Assembly (NCBI GenBank): GCA_032119795.1
Contig: JAUMFO010000008.1
Coordinates: 124,001-188,000 of the forward strand
Direction: 5' to 3'
From: JAGIBJ01 sp032119795
GTDB taxonomy: Bacteria > Actinomycetota > Thermoleophilia > Solirubrobacterales > Solirubrobacteraceae
Length of the DNA stretch: 64,000 bases
Shown here piece after piece: positions 51,735 through 60,362 of this stretch. Made by a program: the position numbers and the translations under genes. Under the pieces are notes generated by a model. The model was given only the letters and a program-made list of their open reading frames with translations, was not told where the DNA came from and made no database searches. Every line of letters begins with the position of its first letter. Within the stretch, counting starts at the first letter, position 1.

Positions 51735-53180
51735 CTAGTAGCGGTAGGTGTCCGGCTTGTACGGGCCGTCGACCGAGACGCCGATGTAGTCGGCCTGATC
51801 TTCGCGCAGGACCGTCAGCTTGGCGCCGAGGGCGTCGAGGTGCAGGCGCGCGACTTTCTCGTCGAGGTGCTTCGGCAGCACGTAGACCTGCTTGTCGTAG
51901 TCGTCGTTCTTCGTCCACAGCTCGATCTGGGCGATCGTCTGGTTGGCGAACGAGTTGCTCATCACGAACGACGGGTGGCCGGTGGCGTTGCCGAGGTTCA
52001 GGAGGCGACCCTCGGAGAGCAGGATGATCGAGTGGCCGTCGTCGAACTTGTACTCGTCGACCTGCGGCTTGATGTTGATGCGCTCGGCGATCTTCGTGAG
52101 GCCGGCAACGTCGATCTCGTTGTCGAAGTGGCCGATGTTTCCGACGATCGCGTTGTGCTTCATCTTCGACATGTGCTCGGCGGAGATGATGTCCTTGTTG
52201 CCGGTCGTCGTGATGAACACGTCGGCGGTCTCGAGGACGTTCTCGAGGGTGTCGACCGTGTAGCCCTGCATGGCAGCCTGGAGCGCGCAGATCGGGTCGA
52301 TCTCGGTGACGACGACGCGTGCACCCTGGGCGCGGAGCGACTCAGCGGAGCCCTTGCCGACGTCGCCGAAGCCGGCAACGACGCACTGCTTGCCGGCGAG
52401 CATGACGTCGGTCGCGCGGAAGATGCCGTCGACGAGTGAGTGGCGGCAGCCGTAGAGGTTGTCGAACTTGGACTTGGTGACCGAGTCGTTGACGTTGATC
52501 GCCGGGAAGAGCAGCTCGCCGGCCTCAGCCATCTGCACGAGGCGGTGAACGCCCGTGGTGGTCTCCTCGGTGACGCCCTTGATCGCCTGGCCGACCTTGG
52601 TGTAGCGCTGCGGATCCTCGGCGAGGCTCTTGGTGAGGAGGGTCAGGAAGACCTGGAACTCCTCGGACTCACCGGTGGACGGATCCGGGACGGCGCCAGC
52701 GGCCTCGTACTCGGTGCCCTTGTGGATGAGCATGGTGGCGTCGCCACCGTCATCGAGGATCATGTTGGCGGGCTCGCCCGGCCAGTTCACGACCTGCTCC
52801 GTGCACCACCAGTACTCCTCAAGCGTCTCGCCCTTCCAAGCGAAGACGGGGACACCCTGCGGGTTGTCGACGGTGCCGTTCGGGCCGACGGCGACGGCTG
52901 CGGCGGCGTGGTCCTGCGTCGAGAAGATGTTGCAGGAGACCCAGCGGACCTCGGCGCCGAGCGCGGTGAGCGTCTCGATCAGCACGGCGGTCTGGATGGT
53001 CATGTGCAGCGAGCCGATGATGCGAGCGCCGGCGAGCGGCTGGGCATCGGCGAACTCGGCACGGATCGACATCAGGCCGGGCATCTCATGCTCGGCGAGC
53101 TGGATCTCCTTGCGGCCGAAGTCGGCGAGGGAGAGGTCAGCGACCTTGAAGTCGGTGAACGTGGCGGTCGGGGCGCTCAT
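51735..53180 (-). CDS. ahcY: Adenosylhomocysteinase (S-adenosylhomocysteine hydrolase)
   Basis: A 481-residue NAD-dependent enzyme that splits S-adenosylhomocysteine to adenosine and homocysteine, keeping the methyl cycle running. All expected residues are there: His in SLHMTIQT, Asp in LDDGGD, Glu in TEETTTG, Lys and Asp-Asn in TKSKFDN, Cys in GCRHS, NAD motif AGFGDVGKG, and the C-terminal KPDTYRY. The bacterial/eukaryotic-type insertion is present. ATG 53180 has AGGAAG about 11 nt upstream. An inverted repeat overlaps the putative promoter about 75-105 nt upstream. A divergent second homologue lies at 36899-38158. Confidence 0.97.
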   Translation of the reverse strand: MSAPTATFTDFKVADLSLADFGRKEIQLAEHEMPGLMSIRAEFADAQPLAGARIIGSLHMTIQTAVLIETLTALGAEVRWVSCNIFSTQDHAAAAVAVGPNGTVDNPQGVPVFAWKGETLEEYWWCTEQVVNWPGEPANMILDDGGDATMLIHKGTEYEAAGAVPDPSTGESEEFQVFLTLLTKSLAEDPQRYTKVGQAIKGVTEETTTGVHRLVQMAEAGELLFPAINVNDSVTKSKFDNLYGCRHSLVDGIFRATDVMLAGKQCVVAGFGDVGKGSAESLRAQGARVVVTEIDPICALQAAMQGYTVDTLENVLETADVFITTTGNKDIISAEHMSKMKHNAIVGNIGHFDNEIDVAGLTKIAERINIKPQVDEYKFDDGHSIILLSEGRLLNLGNATGHPSFVMSNSFANQTIAQIELWTKNDDYDKQVYVLPKHLDEKVARLHLDALGAKLTVLREDQADYIGVSVDGPYKPDTYRY

Positions 53181-53252
53181 GGAGATGGCGGCTTCCTGTT
53201 CGAGAGGCGGACGTTTGCGCGCGGGCAGGCCGGAGCCTGCCGCCGCAGTCGC

Positions 53253-53286
53253 CCCAAACCTTACCACGGTTGTGTCAAGGTTTGGG
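53253..53286. promoter_or_regulatory. Operator-like inverted repeat over the ahcY promoter
   Basis: Perfect 10-bp arms CCCAAACCTT (53253-53262) and AAGGTTTGGG (53277-53286), 14-nt spacer. A minus-strand -10 (TAAGGT, 53258-53263) lies in one arm and TTGACA in the spacer/arm on the upstream side. Could be a repressor site or a leader hairpin. Confidence 0.5.
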
Positions 53287-53417
53287 AAGGGTTCATACGT
53301 TGTCCATCCGGCCATCCGATCTCTCGGCGAGGGCGGATCAGCCCGATCGGGGGAGTAGGTGCAGGCATTCGGCTTGCCTGCCACGTCTTCCCACTCTCCG
53401 ATTCCGGGTTCCCGCTG

Positions 53418-55280
53418 ATGCACGTCACTCCAATCACGCGGCTGCGCCGCGCTGCCACCCGCAACGCCCCATCGACGATCATTGCCGTCGCCGCGTGTGG
53501 CGTGGCGCTGTCGAGCACGGCATACGCCGCCACCGTCATTACCGGCGCCCAGATCAAGAACGAGTCGGTCACCGGGGACGACATCAAGAACGGCTCGATT
53601 CGCGCCGCAGACATCAACCCGGCGACCGTCCGGAACTTCCAAGCGAAGGGCGCTGGCACACCCGGGGCCACCGGTCCCGCCGGTGAGAAGGGTGCCAACG
53701 GCGCGACCGGTCCAGCTGGCGCCACCGGCGTAGCTGGAGCAACTGGCCCGGCCGGCGCAACTGGCCCCGCCGGCGCAACTGGCCCCGCCGGCGCAACTGG
53801 CCCCGCCGGCGCAACTGGCGCGGCTGGCGCGACCGGCCCCGCCGGGGCGGCCGGACTCCAAGGACCTGCGGGCGCCACCGGCCCCGCAGGCGTGGCTGGC
53901 CCCGCCGGCCCGACGGGCGCTGCCGGAGCCGTCGGCCCCGCCGGACAGAACGGAATTGATGGCGCAACGGGCCCAGCCGGCCCAGCGGGCGCCGACGGCG
54001 TAGACGGTGTAGACGGTGTCGCAGGGCCCGCTGGCCCCGCTGGCCCCGCTGGCCCCGCTGGCCCCGCTGGCCCCGCCGGTGCCGACGGACTCGATGGCGC
54101 CACTGGCCCGGCGGGCGCAGACGGCGCTGCCGGTCCGGCCGGCCCTGCTGGGGCCGACGGCCCCGCCGGCGCCGACGGACTCGATGGCGCCGACGGCGCG
54201 ACCGGCCCTCAGGGGCCAGCCGGTGATCCGGGTGGCCCGGTCGGCCCTGCCGGCCCTGCCGGCCCTGCCGGCCCCGAAGGCCCTCAGGGCATCGCTGGTC
54301 CACAGGGTGCCGACGGCCCAACCGGTGCCACCGGCGCCGCCGGCGTGAACGGCGCGACCGGCCCGACCGGCCCAACCGGCGCCACCGGCGCGACCGGCCC
54401 CGCCGGAGTGCAGGGCCCGACCGGAAACACTGGCCCGCAAGGCACCGTTGGCGCAACCGGCGCCACCGGAGCAACTGGAGCGCAAGGCCCTCAGGGCATC
54501 ACCGGCGACACGGGTCTGACCGGTGCGCAGGGCCCGGTCGGCGATACCGGCCCGGCTGGCCCGACCGGCGCCACCGGACCTGCCGGCGCCGACGGCACCA
54601 ACGGCGCCGATGGCCTCGACGGCGCGACCGGTCCAGCTGGCCCGACCGGCACGACCGGGGCCAAGGGCGACAAGGGCGACCGCGGATTCACCGGAGCCAC
54701 CGGTGCCGCTGGTGCTCAGGGAGCCGTCGGCCCGCAAGGGCCGGCTGGTGCCGACGGACTCAACGGAACCGACGGGGCCAACGGCGCCGATGGTGCCGAC
54801 GGACTCAACGGAGCCGACGGCGCCGCGGGCGCCGACGGGCTCGACGGCCAGGACGGCACCAACGGCGCGAACTCCTGGGATCCCATCCCGAGCGGCTCGA
54901 CCGTGACCGGCAGCATCACGTATTCAGCGCTGCAGCCCGCTGGCGTCGGCGGCACGATCCTGCACCAGGTCACGTTGCCGGGGCTCGCCAAGTCGGCCCT
55001 GACGAACGACGACGTGCATGTGATCAACACCGGCGCCATTCCGACCGACGGGGACCCGGGCGAGTGCACCGGATCGCCGGCGGCTCCGACTGCGGCAGCC
55101 GGAAAGGTCTGCATCTACATCGTCGAACCGATCGGCGATGTGGCCGCGGTCGAGGGCATGAAGACGGCCTTCCTCACCGACTCGGCCTTCGCGCTGTCGG
55201 TCGACGTCGGCACCATCGGCGGCTCGACGACCGTGACCGGCTCGTGGGCCTACACCCAGCCCAACGACGGCCCGATCTGA
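53418..55280 (+). CDS. Secreted collagen-like protein (Gly-X-Y repeats)
   Basis: A 620-residue exported protein. Residues 1-38 look like a signal peptide (charged start, IIAVAACGVALSSTAYA). A short domain with the motif QIKNESVTGDDIKNGSIRAADI follows, common in actinobacterial collagen-like proteins. Residues about 76-485 are uninterrupted Gly-X-Y triplets, mainly GAT, GPA, GPT, GAD and GLD, able to form a triple helix without hydroxyproline. The C-terminal about 135 residues form a beta-rich domain (SWDPIPSGSTVTGSITYSAL onward) with two Cys, perhaps for trimerisation. No sortase motif or membrane anchor is visible. Likely a surface or matrix fibre. Divergent from ahcY. Confidence 0.88.
   Translation: MHVTPITRLRRAATRNAPSTIIAVAACGVALSSTAYAATVITGAQIKNESVTGDDIKNGSIRAADINPATVRNFQAKGAGTPGATGPAGEKGANGATGPAGATGVAGATGPAGATGPAGATGPAGATGPAGATGAAGATGPAGAAGLQGPAGATGPAGVAGPAGPTGAAGAVGPAGQNGIDGATGPAGPAGADGVDGVDGVAGPAGPAGPAGPAGPAGPAGADGLDGATGPAGADGAAGPAGPAGADGPAGADGLDGADGATGPQGPAGDPGGPVGPAGPAGPAGPEGPQGIAGPQGADGPTGATGAAGVNGATGPTGPTGATGATGPAGVQGPTGNTGPQGTVGATGATGATGAQGPQGITGDTGLTGAQGPVGDTGPAGPTGATGPAGADGTNGADGLDGATGPAGPTGTTGAKGDKGDRGFTGATGAAGAQGAVGPQGPAGADGLNGTDGANGADGADGLNGADGAAGADGLDGQDGTNGANSWDPIPSGSTVTGSITYSALQPAGVGGTILHQVTLPGLAKSALTNDDVHVINTGAIPTDGDPGECTGSPAAPTAAAGKVCIYIVEPIGDVAAVEGMKTAFLTDSAFALSVDVGTIGGSTTVTGSWAYTQPNDGPI
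53736..53819 (+). repeat. 18-bp tandem repeat inside the collagen gene
   Basis: GGCGCAACTGGCCCCGCC occurs three times without change (53754-53807), with flanking near-copies. It encodes GATGPA. DNA-level identity implies recent expansion by slippage or unequal exchange. Confidence 0.8.
54033..54077 (+). repeat. 9-bp tandem repeat inside the collagen gene
   Basis: GGCCCCGCT repeated five times (the last copy ends in C), encoding (GPA)n. A likely slippage hot spot that could change helix length by one triplet per unit without breaking the frame. Confidence 0.8.
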
Positions 55281-55289
55281 TCCACCCTC

Positions 55290-55321
55290 GCGGTGCTCGG
55301 CCCTGGCGGGCCGGGCGCCGC
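55290..55321. terminator. Terminator between collagen-like and MerR genes
   Basis: A 14-bp stem (55290-55303 with 55308-55321) with two wobble positions and a 4-nt loop, between convergent stops. Confidence 0.6.
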
Positions 55322-55342
55322 TCCGACTGGAGCAGCGCAGAC

Positions 55343-55711
55343 TTAGGCGTTGCCGTCGCGCAGCTCGGCGAGCAGGCGCTGGTGCTTCTCCTGCTCCCAG
55401 CGCAGCCAGGCGGAATCGTCAGCCACCTCGGCGGGGCGCGACGCGCCCTCCTCCAGCCAGCCGTCGACGCGTCCCCTGAGGGCGTCGTCGTCGCGCAGCC
55501 GCAAGGCAAAGGCAAGATCGCCGAGGCCGAGGTCGTGACTCTCGATCAGCTCGCGCAGCGTGCGCAGGCGCTGGAGCTCAGCCGGCCCATAGAGGCGGTA
55601 CCCCGCGGCCGACCGCTCCGGCTCGATCAGACCGACCGTCTCGATGTAGCGCAGCATCCGCGGCGACCAGCCGGTCGTCGCCGCTGCCTCATGGATCGTG
55701 AGCCCCTCCAC
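55343..55711 (-). CDS. MerR family transcriptional regulator
   Basis: A 122-residue regulator. The winged helix-turn-helix starts at once (LTIHEAAATTGWSPRMLRY), followed by the wing GLIEPERSAAGYRLYGPAEL and a dimerising coiled coil (LIESHDLGLGDLAFALRLRD, then WLRWEQEKHQRLLAEL). There are no cysteines for metal or redox sensing, so it resembles the short GlnR/HspR-like or organic-ligand types. GTG 55711 has TACCGT 7 nt upstream. The target is unknown; it is convergent with the collagen-like gene and follows the Asp-box protein gene on the same strand. Confidence 0.87.
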   Translation of the reverse strand: MEGLTIHEAAATTGWSPRMLRYIETVGLIEPERSAAGYRLYGPAELQRLRTLRELIESHDLGLGDLAFALRLRDDDALRGRVDGWLEEGASRPAEVADDSAWLRWEQEKHQRLLAELRDGNA

Positions 55712-55718
55712 CCCATGA

Positions 55719-55724
55719 ACGGTA
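55719..55724 (-). promoter_or_regulatory. -10 element TACCGT for the MerR gene
   Basis: Minus-strand TACCGT ends 7 nt before GTG 55711; leaderless. Confidence 0.45.
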
Positions 55725-55738
55725 CCGGCCGACGCAAC

Positions 55739-55772
55739 CGCGGGGCGACCACCGACCGGTGGCCACCCCGCG
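55739..55772 (-). terminator. Terminator downstream of the Asp-box protein gene
   Basis: Arms 55739-55753 and 55758-55772 match at 13 of 15 positions with a tiny loop, between the Asp-box gene stop and the MerR promoter. Confidence 0.55.
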
Positions 55773-55807
55773 AGCGGACGATCGAGTTGGCGCGCGCGTC
55801 CGGCCCG

Positions 55808-58000
55808 CTACTTGGTGATCGTGATCGTCTTGGCCGAGGTTCCGGTCCCTGCGCGGCCGGAGTCGCCGGCCCACTGCGCAACGGCGTCGTACTTGCCCTT
55901 GCCAGCTCGGATCGACGCCGTAAAGCTGCCTCCGCCGTTCGCGCCGACGATCACGTTTGACGTGATCCACACCGACGAACCCTGCTTGCGGATCGCAACA
56001 TGGACCAGCTCGCCACCGAGGCCACCCGTCAGTTGGCCCTTGATCTGGACTTTGCCTGCGGAGCGCGTGAGCTTGGACTTCGTGGTGTCGAGGGAGAGCT
56101 TGGTGGCAGCGCCACGCGAGCCTCCGGTCGTCGTCGCGAAGATGGAGTTCTGCGCCGCCGTTCCGCTGCCCGAGAGCAGGTAGGCGGTCTTCGGGCCGGC
56201 CGTTACGAGCGACGTGATCGACGTCCCACTGGCACCGACGGCCTGCGGCTGCCACGTCTTGCCGGCATCGGTTGAGTGGAGGACGACTGGGACGGGCCAG
56301 TCATCAGCGACCCCGGAGAAGAACTCCGTCGCACTTGCCGCGGTGATGCTCGGGTTCCCGCCACCTGGGCGGCTGCCGATCGAGGTGATCTCCGTCCACG
56401 ACTTGCCGGTGTTGCTGGGCGAGCGGAAGCTGCGTCCCGTCGAGGACTCAAGCAGGAGGCCCTTGCCAGGCAAGGGGCGAAGGTCGCTCGTGCGGGTCAC
56501 GCCCTTGGGCAGGGGGATGGCTTTCCAAGTCTTGCCTGCGTCGGTCGAGAGCACGGGCTTTGCCTTGTTCTTGCTCGTCCACACGGCGACGCGGCCGCCG
56601 AAGCTGTTGGCGCCGATCGGTTTGATCTTTGCGACGAGCTTGTCGGTCACGGCGTCGAACGCGCCGCCGCCTGTGGCGCGCAAGATGCCGAACCCGCCGA
56701 AGAGCAGGACGGTGTCGTCGTTTGGCGTCACGACGAGGCCGACGGTGCTCGGAGCCCCCGAGTTGACGATCTTCCACGACTTGCCGTTGTCGGTGGTCTG
56801 CAAGAGCCGGCTCTCGCCCTGCAGGACGTAGCCGCGCGAAGCTGAGCTGAAGTCGGCGTCGACGACCGGTGCCGAGCTGAGCGTCGGACGCAGGACCCAT
56901 TTGCCGGACTCGACGCGGGCAATCGTGCCGGCGGTGCCGATCCCGATCGGGCCGCCGGGACTCTCGTTGATGCGGCTGATCGCACCGCCGATCCGATCGC
57001 TGGAGAGCCGCGCGAAGTTCGCGCCTGCGTCGGTGGAGATGTAGGTGACTCCGCCGGCGCCCACGGCCACGAGACGGTTGGCATCGACGTAGCCGGCGGC
57101 GATGACGTCCTTGTTGCCGAGCGTGACCTCGCGCATGGTCAGGCCGCCGTCGTCGCTGAGCAGGAGTTTGGCGTCGGACACGAACGCCAGGTGATTCGCG
57201 TCTGACCAGGTGGCGCGGGACGGGCTGCCCGCGAGCGTGCCGGGCGTGAAGGTCGCTCCGGTATCGGTGGAGCGCAGGAGCCGGTCCTTGCCCCACGCGA
57301 TGATGCTCGTGGCGCTGGTGATGCGCAGCTCAGTGAGCGGCCCGCCAGCGTCGAAGATCGGCTGCCACGTCTGCGCGCCGTCGGTCGTGCGGTAGATCCT
57401 GCCGTTGCTACTGGTCGCAAAGCCGATCTGATCGGTGAGGAAGCGAATCGAGGTGCCGTTGTCGACGGCTGAGCGGCTGGCGAAGGTGTCGCCACCGTTG
57501 GAGGTGGTGATCACGGCACCGCCGTCGCGGAGGACGTAGCCGGTCGTCGGCGAGACGAAATCAAACGAACGAAACTCGCTGCCGGCGCAGTCCGACTCGC
57601 TTTCGCCGACGGGCAGCAGTTTGAACGTCGCGCCGCCGTTGGTGGAGAGACGCAGCGAACAGTTGCGGTCCGCTCCGGTGGCGATCGCCAAGGCGTCAGG
57701 GGAGATCAGGTCGATCGAGTTCGCGGTGGTCGACGTGCCGGTGAACAGGCCCGACCAAGACGCTCCTCCATCGTCGGTGCGCAGGGCCGTGCCGCCGGCG
57801 CCGACGGCGTAGCCGCGAGCACCAGCGAACTGGATGTCGCTGAGCGAGTAGCCCTGCGGCGACGGATCGCTCCACTCCCACCCCGAGGTGCTGAGCGCAA
57901 CCCCGGCGGTGGCTCCGCTCGGTGCGGCCAGCGCTGCGGCGGCGACCACAATCGGCAGGACGGCGCGGTGACGCCGAAGGACGGAGACGAAGGCAGGCAT
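55808..58000 (-). CDS. Secreted beta-propeller protein with Asp-box (BNR) repeats
   Basis: A 730-residue exported protein. A signal peptide (about 1-32, VLPIVVAAAALAAPSGATA) precedes about eleven Asp-box motifs of the type S-x-D-x-G-x-T-W spread over residues 70-610 (for example RTDDGGASWS, STDTGATFTP, QTTDNGKSWK, STDAGKTWQP), which form beta-propeller blades as in sialidases and Ycf48-like proteins. No sialidase RIP/Arg triad was recognised, so a binding or scaffold role is more likely than hydrolysis. The C-terminal about 100 residues form a beta-sandwich-like domain (LTRSAGKVQIKGQLTGG onward). ATG 58000 begins the signal peptide; the frame extends upstream without cause. Confidence 0.83.
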   Translation of the reverse strand: MPAFVSVLRRHRAVLPIVVAAAALAAPSGATAGVALSTSGWEWSDPSPQGYSLSDIQFAGARGYAVGAGGTALRTDDGGASWSGLFTGTSTTANSIDLISPDALAIATGADRNCSLRLSTNGGATFKLLPVGESESDCAGSEFRSFDFVSPTTGYVLRDGGAVITTSNGGDTFASRSAVDNGTSIRFLTDQIGFATSSNGRIYRTTDGAQTWQPIFDAGGPLTELRITSATSIIAWGKDRLLRSTDTGATFTPGTLAGSPSRATWSDANHLAFVSDAKLLLSDDGGLTMREVTLGNKDVIAAGYVDANRLVAVGAGGVTYISTDAGANFARLSSDRIGGAISRINESPGGPIGIGTAGTIARVESGKWVLRPTLSSAPVVDADFSSASRGYVLQGESRLLQTTDNGKSWKIVNSGAPSTVGLVVTPNDDTVLLFGGFGILRATGGGAFDAVTDKLVAKIKPIGANSFGGRVAVWTSKNKAKPVLSTDAGKTWKAIPLPKGVTRTSDLRPLPGKGLLLESSTGRSFRSPSNTGKSWTEITSIGSRPGGGNPSITAASATEFFSGVADDWPVPVVLHSTDAGKTWQPQAVGASGTSITSLVTAGPKTAYLLSGSGTAAQNSIFATTTGGSRGAATKLSLDTTKSKLTRSAGKVQIKGQLTGGLGGELVHVAIRKQGSSVWITSNVIVGANGGGSFTASIRAGKGKYDAVAQWAGDSGRAGTGTSAKTITITK

Positions 58001-58147
58001 TGGACTCTCAGACGGTGTGCTGTGGGTGAGCGCCGAGTGCGTGGGCAGGCAGACGACAGCGGACACCGGTGAAAGCACCAGTGGAGTCACAAAGTTGCGG
58101 ATACGACACGGAGCGCGGTCCCGCCTGCCAGCGGGTCGGTCCATGTT

Positions 58148-58166
58148 GAGGCTGGGGCCCAGCCTC
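58148..58166 (-). terminator. Hairpin downstream of the SIS-domain isomerase gene
   Basis: GAGGCTGGG and CCCAGCCTC separated by one base, with further GC pairing (CAGCCCAGGC / GCCTGGCTG) up to 58190 just after the isomerase stop. Confidence 0.5.
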
Positions 58167-58193
58167 AGCCCAGGCGCGTGGGCCTGGCTGGGT

Positions 58194-59258
58194 CTAGGCC
58201 GCGAGTGCGCGCTTGAGCGCGTCGATCCCGGCGATGGGCGACGGGTCTTGCCCGCGCAACACGGCCAGGTAGACCGACGCCAGATCGCCGAGGAGTGCGA
58301 GCGCAAGGAGGCGCTCGACGGTGGTGCCGCTACGAGGCGCGACGACGACCGTCGTCTGGGCCTGCTCTTCGATCAGCGAGCGCGTGATCGCGATCCGCTG
58401 GGCCGTCCGCGGGTGGACGTCGGGGTCGTCGAGGAAGACCGCGGCGAAGGGCGCCGACTCGGCGGCACGTTCCCACCCCATGAGTTCGTTGTGGTCGAGC
58501 TCAGGCAGGTGGTGCGAGAAGGCGTGGAGCTTGGCGTTCTCGTTGAACTGGCACTTCCAGCGGTAGGCCACCGCACGCGTGGGCCCGGCGCCGTAGATCA
58601 GCGGGATGGTGCCCAGGAGTTGGCGGGCGAGCTGCTTGGGCTCGGCGCTGTCGGCAGACTCTGGGCCCCACTCACGCGCGAGCTGCTCCAGGTGCGCAGC
58701 GGCGACGTCGATCTCGGTAGTGCGACGCGGCGCCACACCGGCAAGCGCGGCAACCTCGAGCGCGGCAACGAAGACGTAGCCGAGCGCGGCACGGGGCTGA
58801 AGCCCGCCAGCGATCGGGATGACCGGCACGCCGTCTCGGCGAGCCAAGGCACCGAGTTCGCCTCCAGTGGTGGCAACGACGCGGCGGGCGCCGATGACTC
58901 CGGCGGCCTCGTAACACGCGAGCGTCTCTTCGGTCTCGCCGGAATAGGACGTGCACAGGACGGTCGAGTCCTGCGTCGTCCAAGACGGGAGTTCGTACCC
59001 GCCGGCCAAGGTGATCGGCCGTGACGCGGTGTCTCCGATGGCCTCGATGGCGAGGGCGCCACCGATACCGGACCCGCCCATACCGGCGACGACGAGGCCT
59101 CCCGGGGATTCCCAGGGCGTCAGTCCGGCCGATTCGACCTTAAAGGCAGCGTCGCGCAGCTGATCCGGTAGCGAGAGGACGTCGGCGAGCATCTCGGAGA
59201 GGTCAACGGCAGCGATCGCTGCCGTTTCAAGCGTCAGTTCGTTCGTGGGCCCAGCCAT
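58194..59258 (-). CDS. Bifunctional phosphoglucose/phosphomannose isomerase-like (SIS domain)
   Basis: A 354-residue protein with two SIS sugar-isomerase domains. GGLVVAGMGGSGIGGALAIE is the first phosphosugar loop and SYSGETEETLACYEAA the second motif. In the C-terminal domain CQFNENAKLHAF and HNELMGW carry the catalytic Glu/His typical of archaeal and actinobacterial PGI/PMI enzymes, which interconvert fructose-6-P with glucose-6-P or mannose-6-P. ATG 59258 follows the upstream nucleotidyltransferase stop by one base, so these two are coupled: isomerase and pyrophosphorylase for GDP-mannose or a related donor. Last gene of the envelope sugar block. Confidence 0.87.
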   Translation of the reverse strand: MAGPTNELTLETAAIAAVDLSEMLADVLSLPDQLRDAAFKVESAGLTPWESPGGLVVAGMGGSGIGGALAIEAIGDTASRPITLAGGYELPSWTTQDSTVLCTSYSGETEETLACYEAAGVIGARRVVATTGGELGALARRDGVPVIPIAGGLQPRAALGYVFVAALEVAALAGVAPRRTTEIDVAAAHLEQLAREWGPESADSAEPKQLARQLLGTIPLIYGAGPTRAVAYRWKCQFNENAKLHAFSHHLPELDHNELMGWERAAESAPFAAVFLDDPDVHPRTAQRIAITRSLIEEQAQTTVVVAPRSGTTVERLLALALLGDLASVYLAVLRGQDPSPIAGIDALKRALAA

Positions 59259-59259
59259 G

Positions 59260-60354
59260 TCAAACCTCCACGCCCGCGTCAACGGTCGCCTCGTGCGGGA
59301 CGATCGTACCCGGCGCAACGTTCGCGTCAGGGCCGACCACGGCCAAGTGACCGATCACGGCGTCGGCGCCGACGGTCGCGCGGTGACCGATCAGCGACCG
59401 GTACAGCTCGGCGCGCTCGCCGATGCTCGCACCGGCGAGGACCACCGAGTCACGTACGGCGGCTCCGTCGGCGATCTGGGCACCGTCGCCGATCACGGTG
59501 TTCGGGCCGATCCGGACGCCCGCACCGATCTGCACGTCGTCGCCGATCCAGGCGGGGCTGGCGATCGTCGTGCCTTCGCCCAGCCCCACGCCGTCCGGCA
59601 CGCGGACGCCGCCGTTGCCGAGCAGATCGAACGTCTTGGTCGGCAATGCGCCCGTGAGGACGTCGCGCAGCCCATCGAGGTAGCGCTCAGGCGTGCCGAG
59701 ATCCATGAAGTAGGCGCCGCGATGTGGAAAACCGTAGAGACCGTTGCCGACGAGCTTGGGGAAGACCTCGCGCTCGATCGAGACGTTGACGTCCGGCGGG
59801 ATCAGGTCGACGACCGACCGCTCCAGCACGTAGGCGCCGGCGGAGATCAGGTCGGTATCGATCTCGTCGGGCTTGGGCTTCTCAACGAAGCCTTTCACCA
59901 CGTGGTCGTCGTGCAACCGAACGAGGCCGAACGACGAGGGGTCTTCGACCGGGACGAGGCCGAGCGTGCCGGTCGCGCCGGACTCAACATGCGCGGCAAT
60001 CTGGGCGGAAAGATCGAGGTCGGTGAGGACGTCGCCGTTGAGCATCACGAAGCGCTCATGCAGGTGTGCCTCGGCGAACTTCAGCGCACCCGCCGTGCCT
60101 CGCGGCTCGGGCTCGGTGAGGTACGTCAGGGCGACACCGGACTCGTGGCCGTCGCCGAGATGCTCGATCAGCACGTCGGCTTTGAACCCGCAGCACATCA
60201 CGGCCTCGGTGATGCCGTGGCCGGCGAGCCAGTCCAGCATGTGCGCCAGGAACGGGCGGTCGACGACGTCGAGGACGGGCTTGGGAAGCTGCGACGTCAG
60301 CGGACGAAGGCGTGTGCCTTGCCCGCCGACCAGGATGACGGCCTGCGTGACCAC
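59260..60354 (-). CDS. NDP-sugar pyrophosphorylase with left-handed beta-helix
   Basis: A 364-residue nucleotidyltransferase. The activation motif VILVGGQGTRLRPLTSQLPK begins the protein, GDVLTDLD holds the metal Asp, and FVEKPKPDE follows; the last third is hexapeptide repeat (WIGDDVQIGAGVRIGPNTVI and more). Mannose-1-phosphate guanylyltransferase or glucose-1-phosphate thymidylyl/uridylyltransferase are the candidates; with a PGI/PMI-type enzyme coupled downstream, GDP-mannose is the better guess. GTG start is 8 nt after the UDP-glucose dehydrogenase stop. Paralogous to the enzyme at 35866-36870. Confidence 0.88.
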   Translation of the reverse strand: MVTQAVILVGGQGTRLRPLTSQLPKPVLDVVDRPFLAHMLDWLAGHGITEAVMCCGFKADVLIEHLGDGHESGVALTYLTEPEPRGTAGALKFAEAHLHERFVMLNGDVLTDLDLSAQIAAHVESGATGTLGLVPVEDPSSFGLVRLHDDHVVKGFVEKPKPDEIDTDLISAGAYVLERSVVDLIPPDVNVSIEREVFPKLVGNGLYGFPHRGAYFMDLGTPERYLDGLRDVLTGALPTKTFDLLGNGGVRVPDGVGLGEGTTIASPAWIGDDVQIGAGVRIGPNTVIGDGAQIADGAAVRDSVVLAGASIGERAELYRSLIGHRATVGADAVIGHLAVVGPDANVAPGTIVPHEATVDAGVEV

Positions 60355-60362
60355 GGCGGGCC

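Noticed and set aside
53181..53252. SAH riboswitch in the ahcY leader
   Set aside because: I looked for the conserved core pattern and pairing and did not see it; the leader is short. A covariance search would settle it.
52440..53417. Possible 326-residue N-terminal extension of the collagen-like protein
   Set aside because: The extension is antisense to ahcY; the signal peptide begins at 53418.
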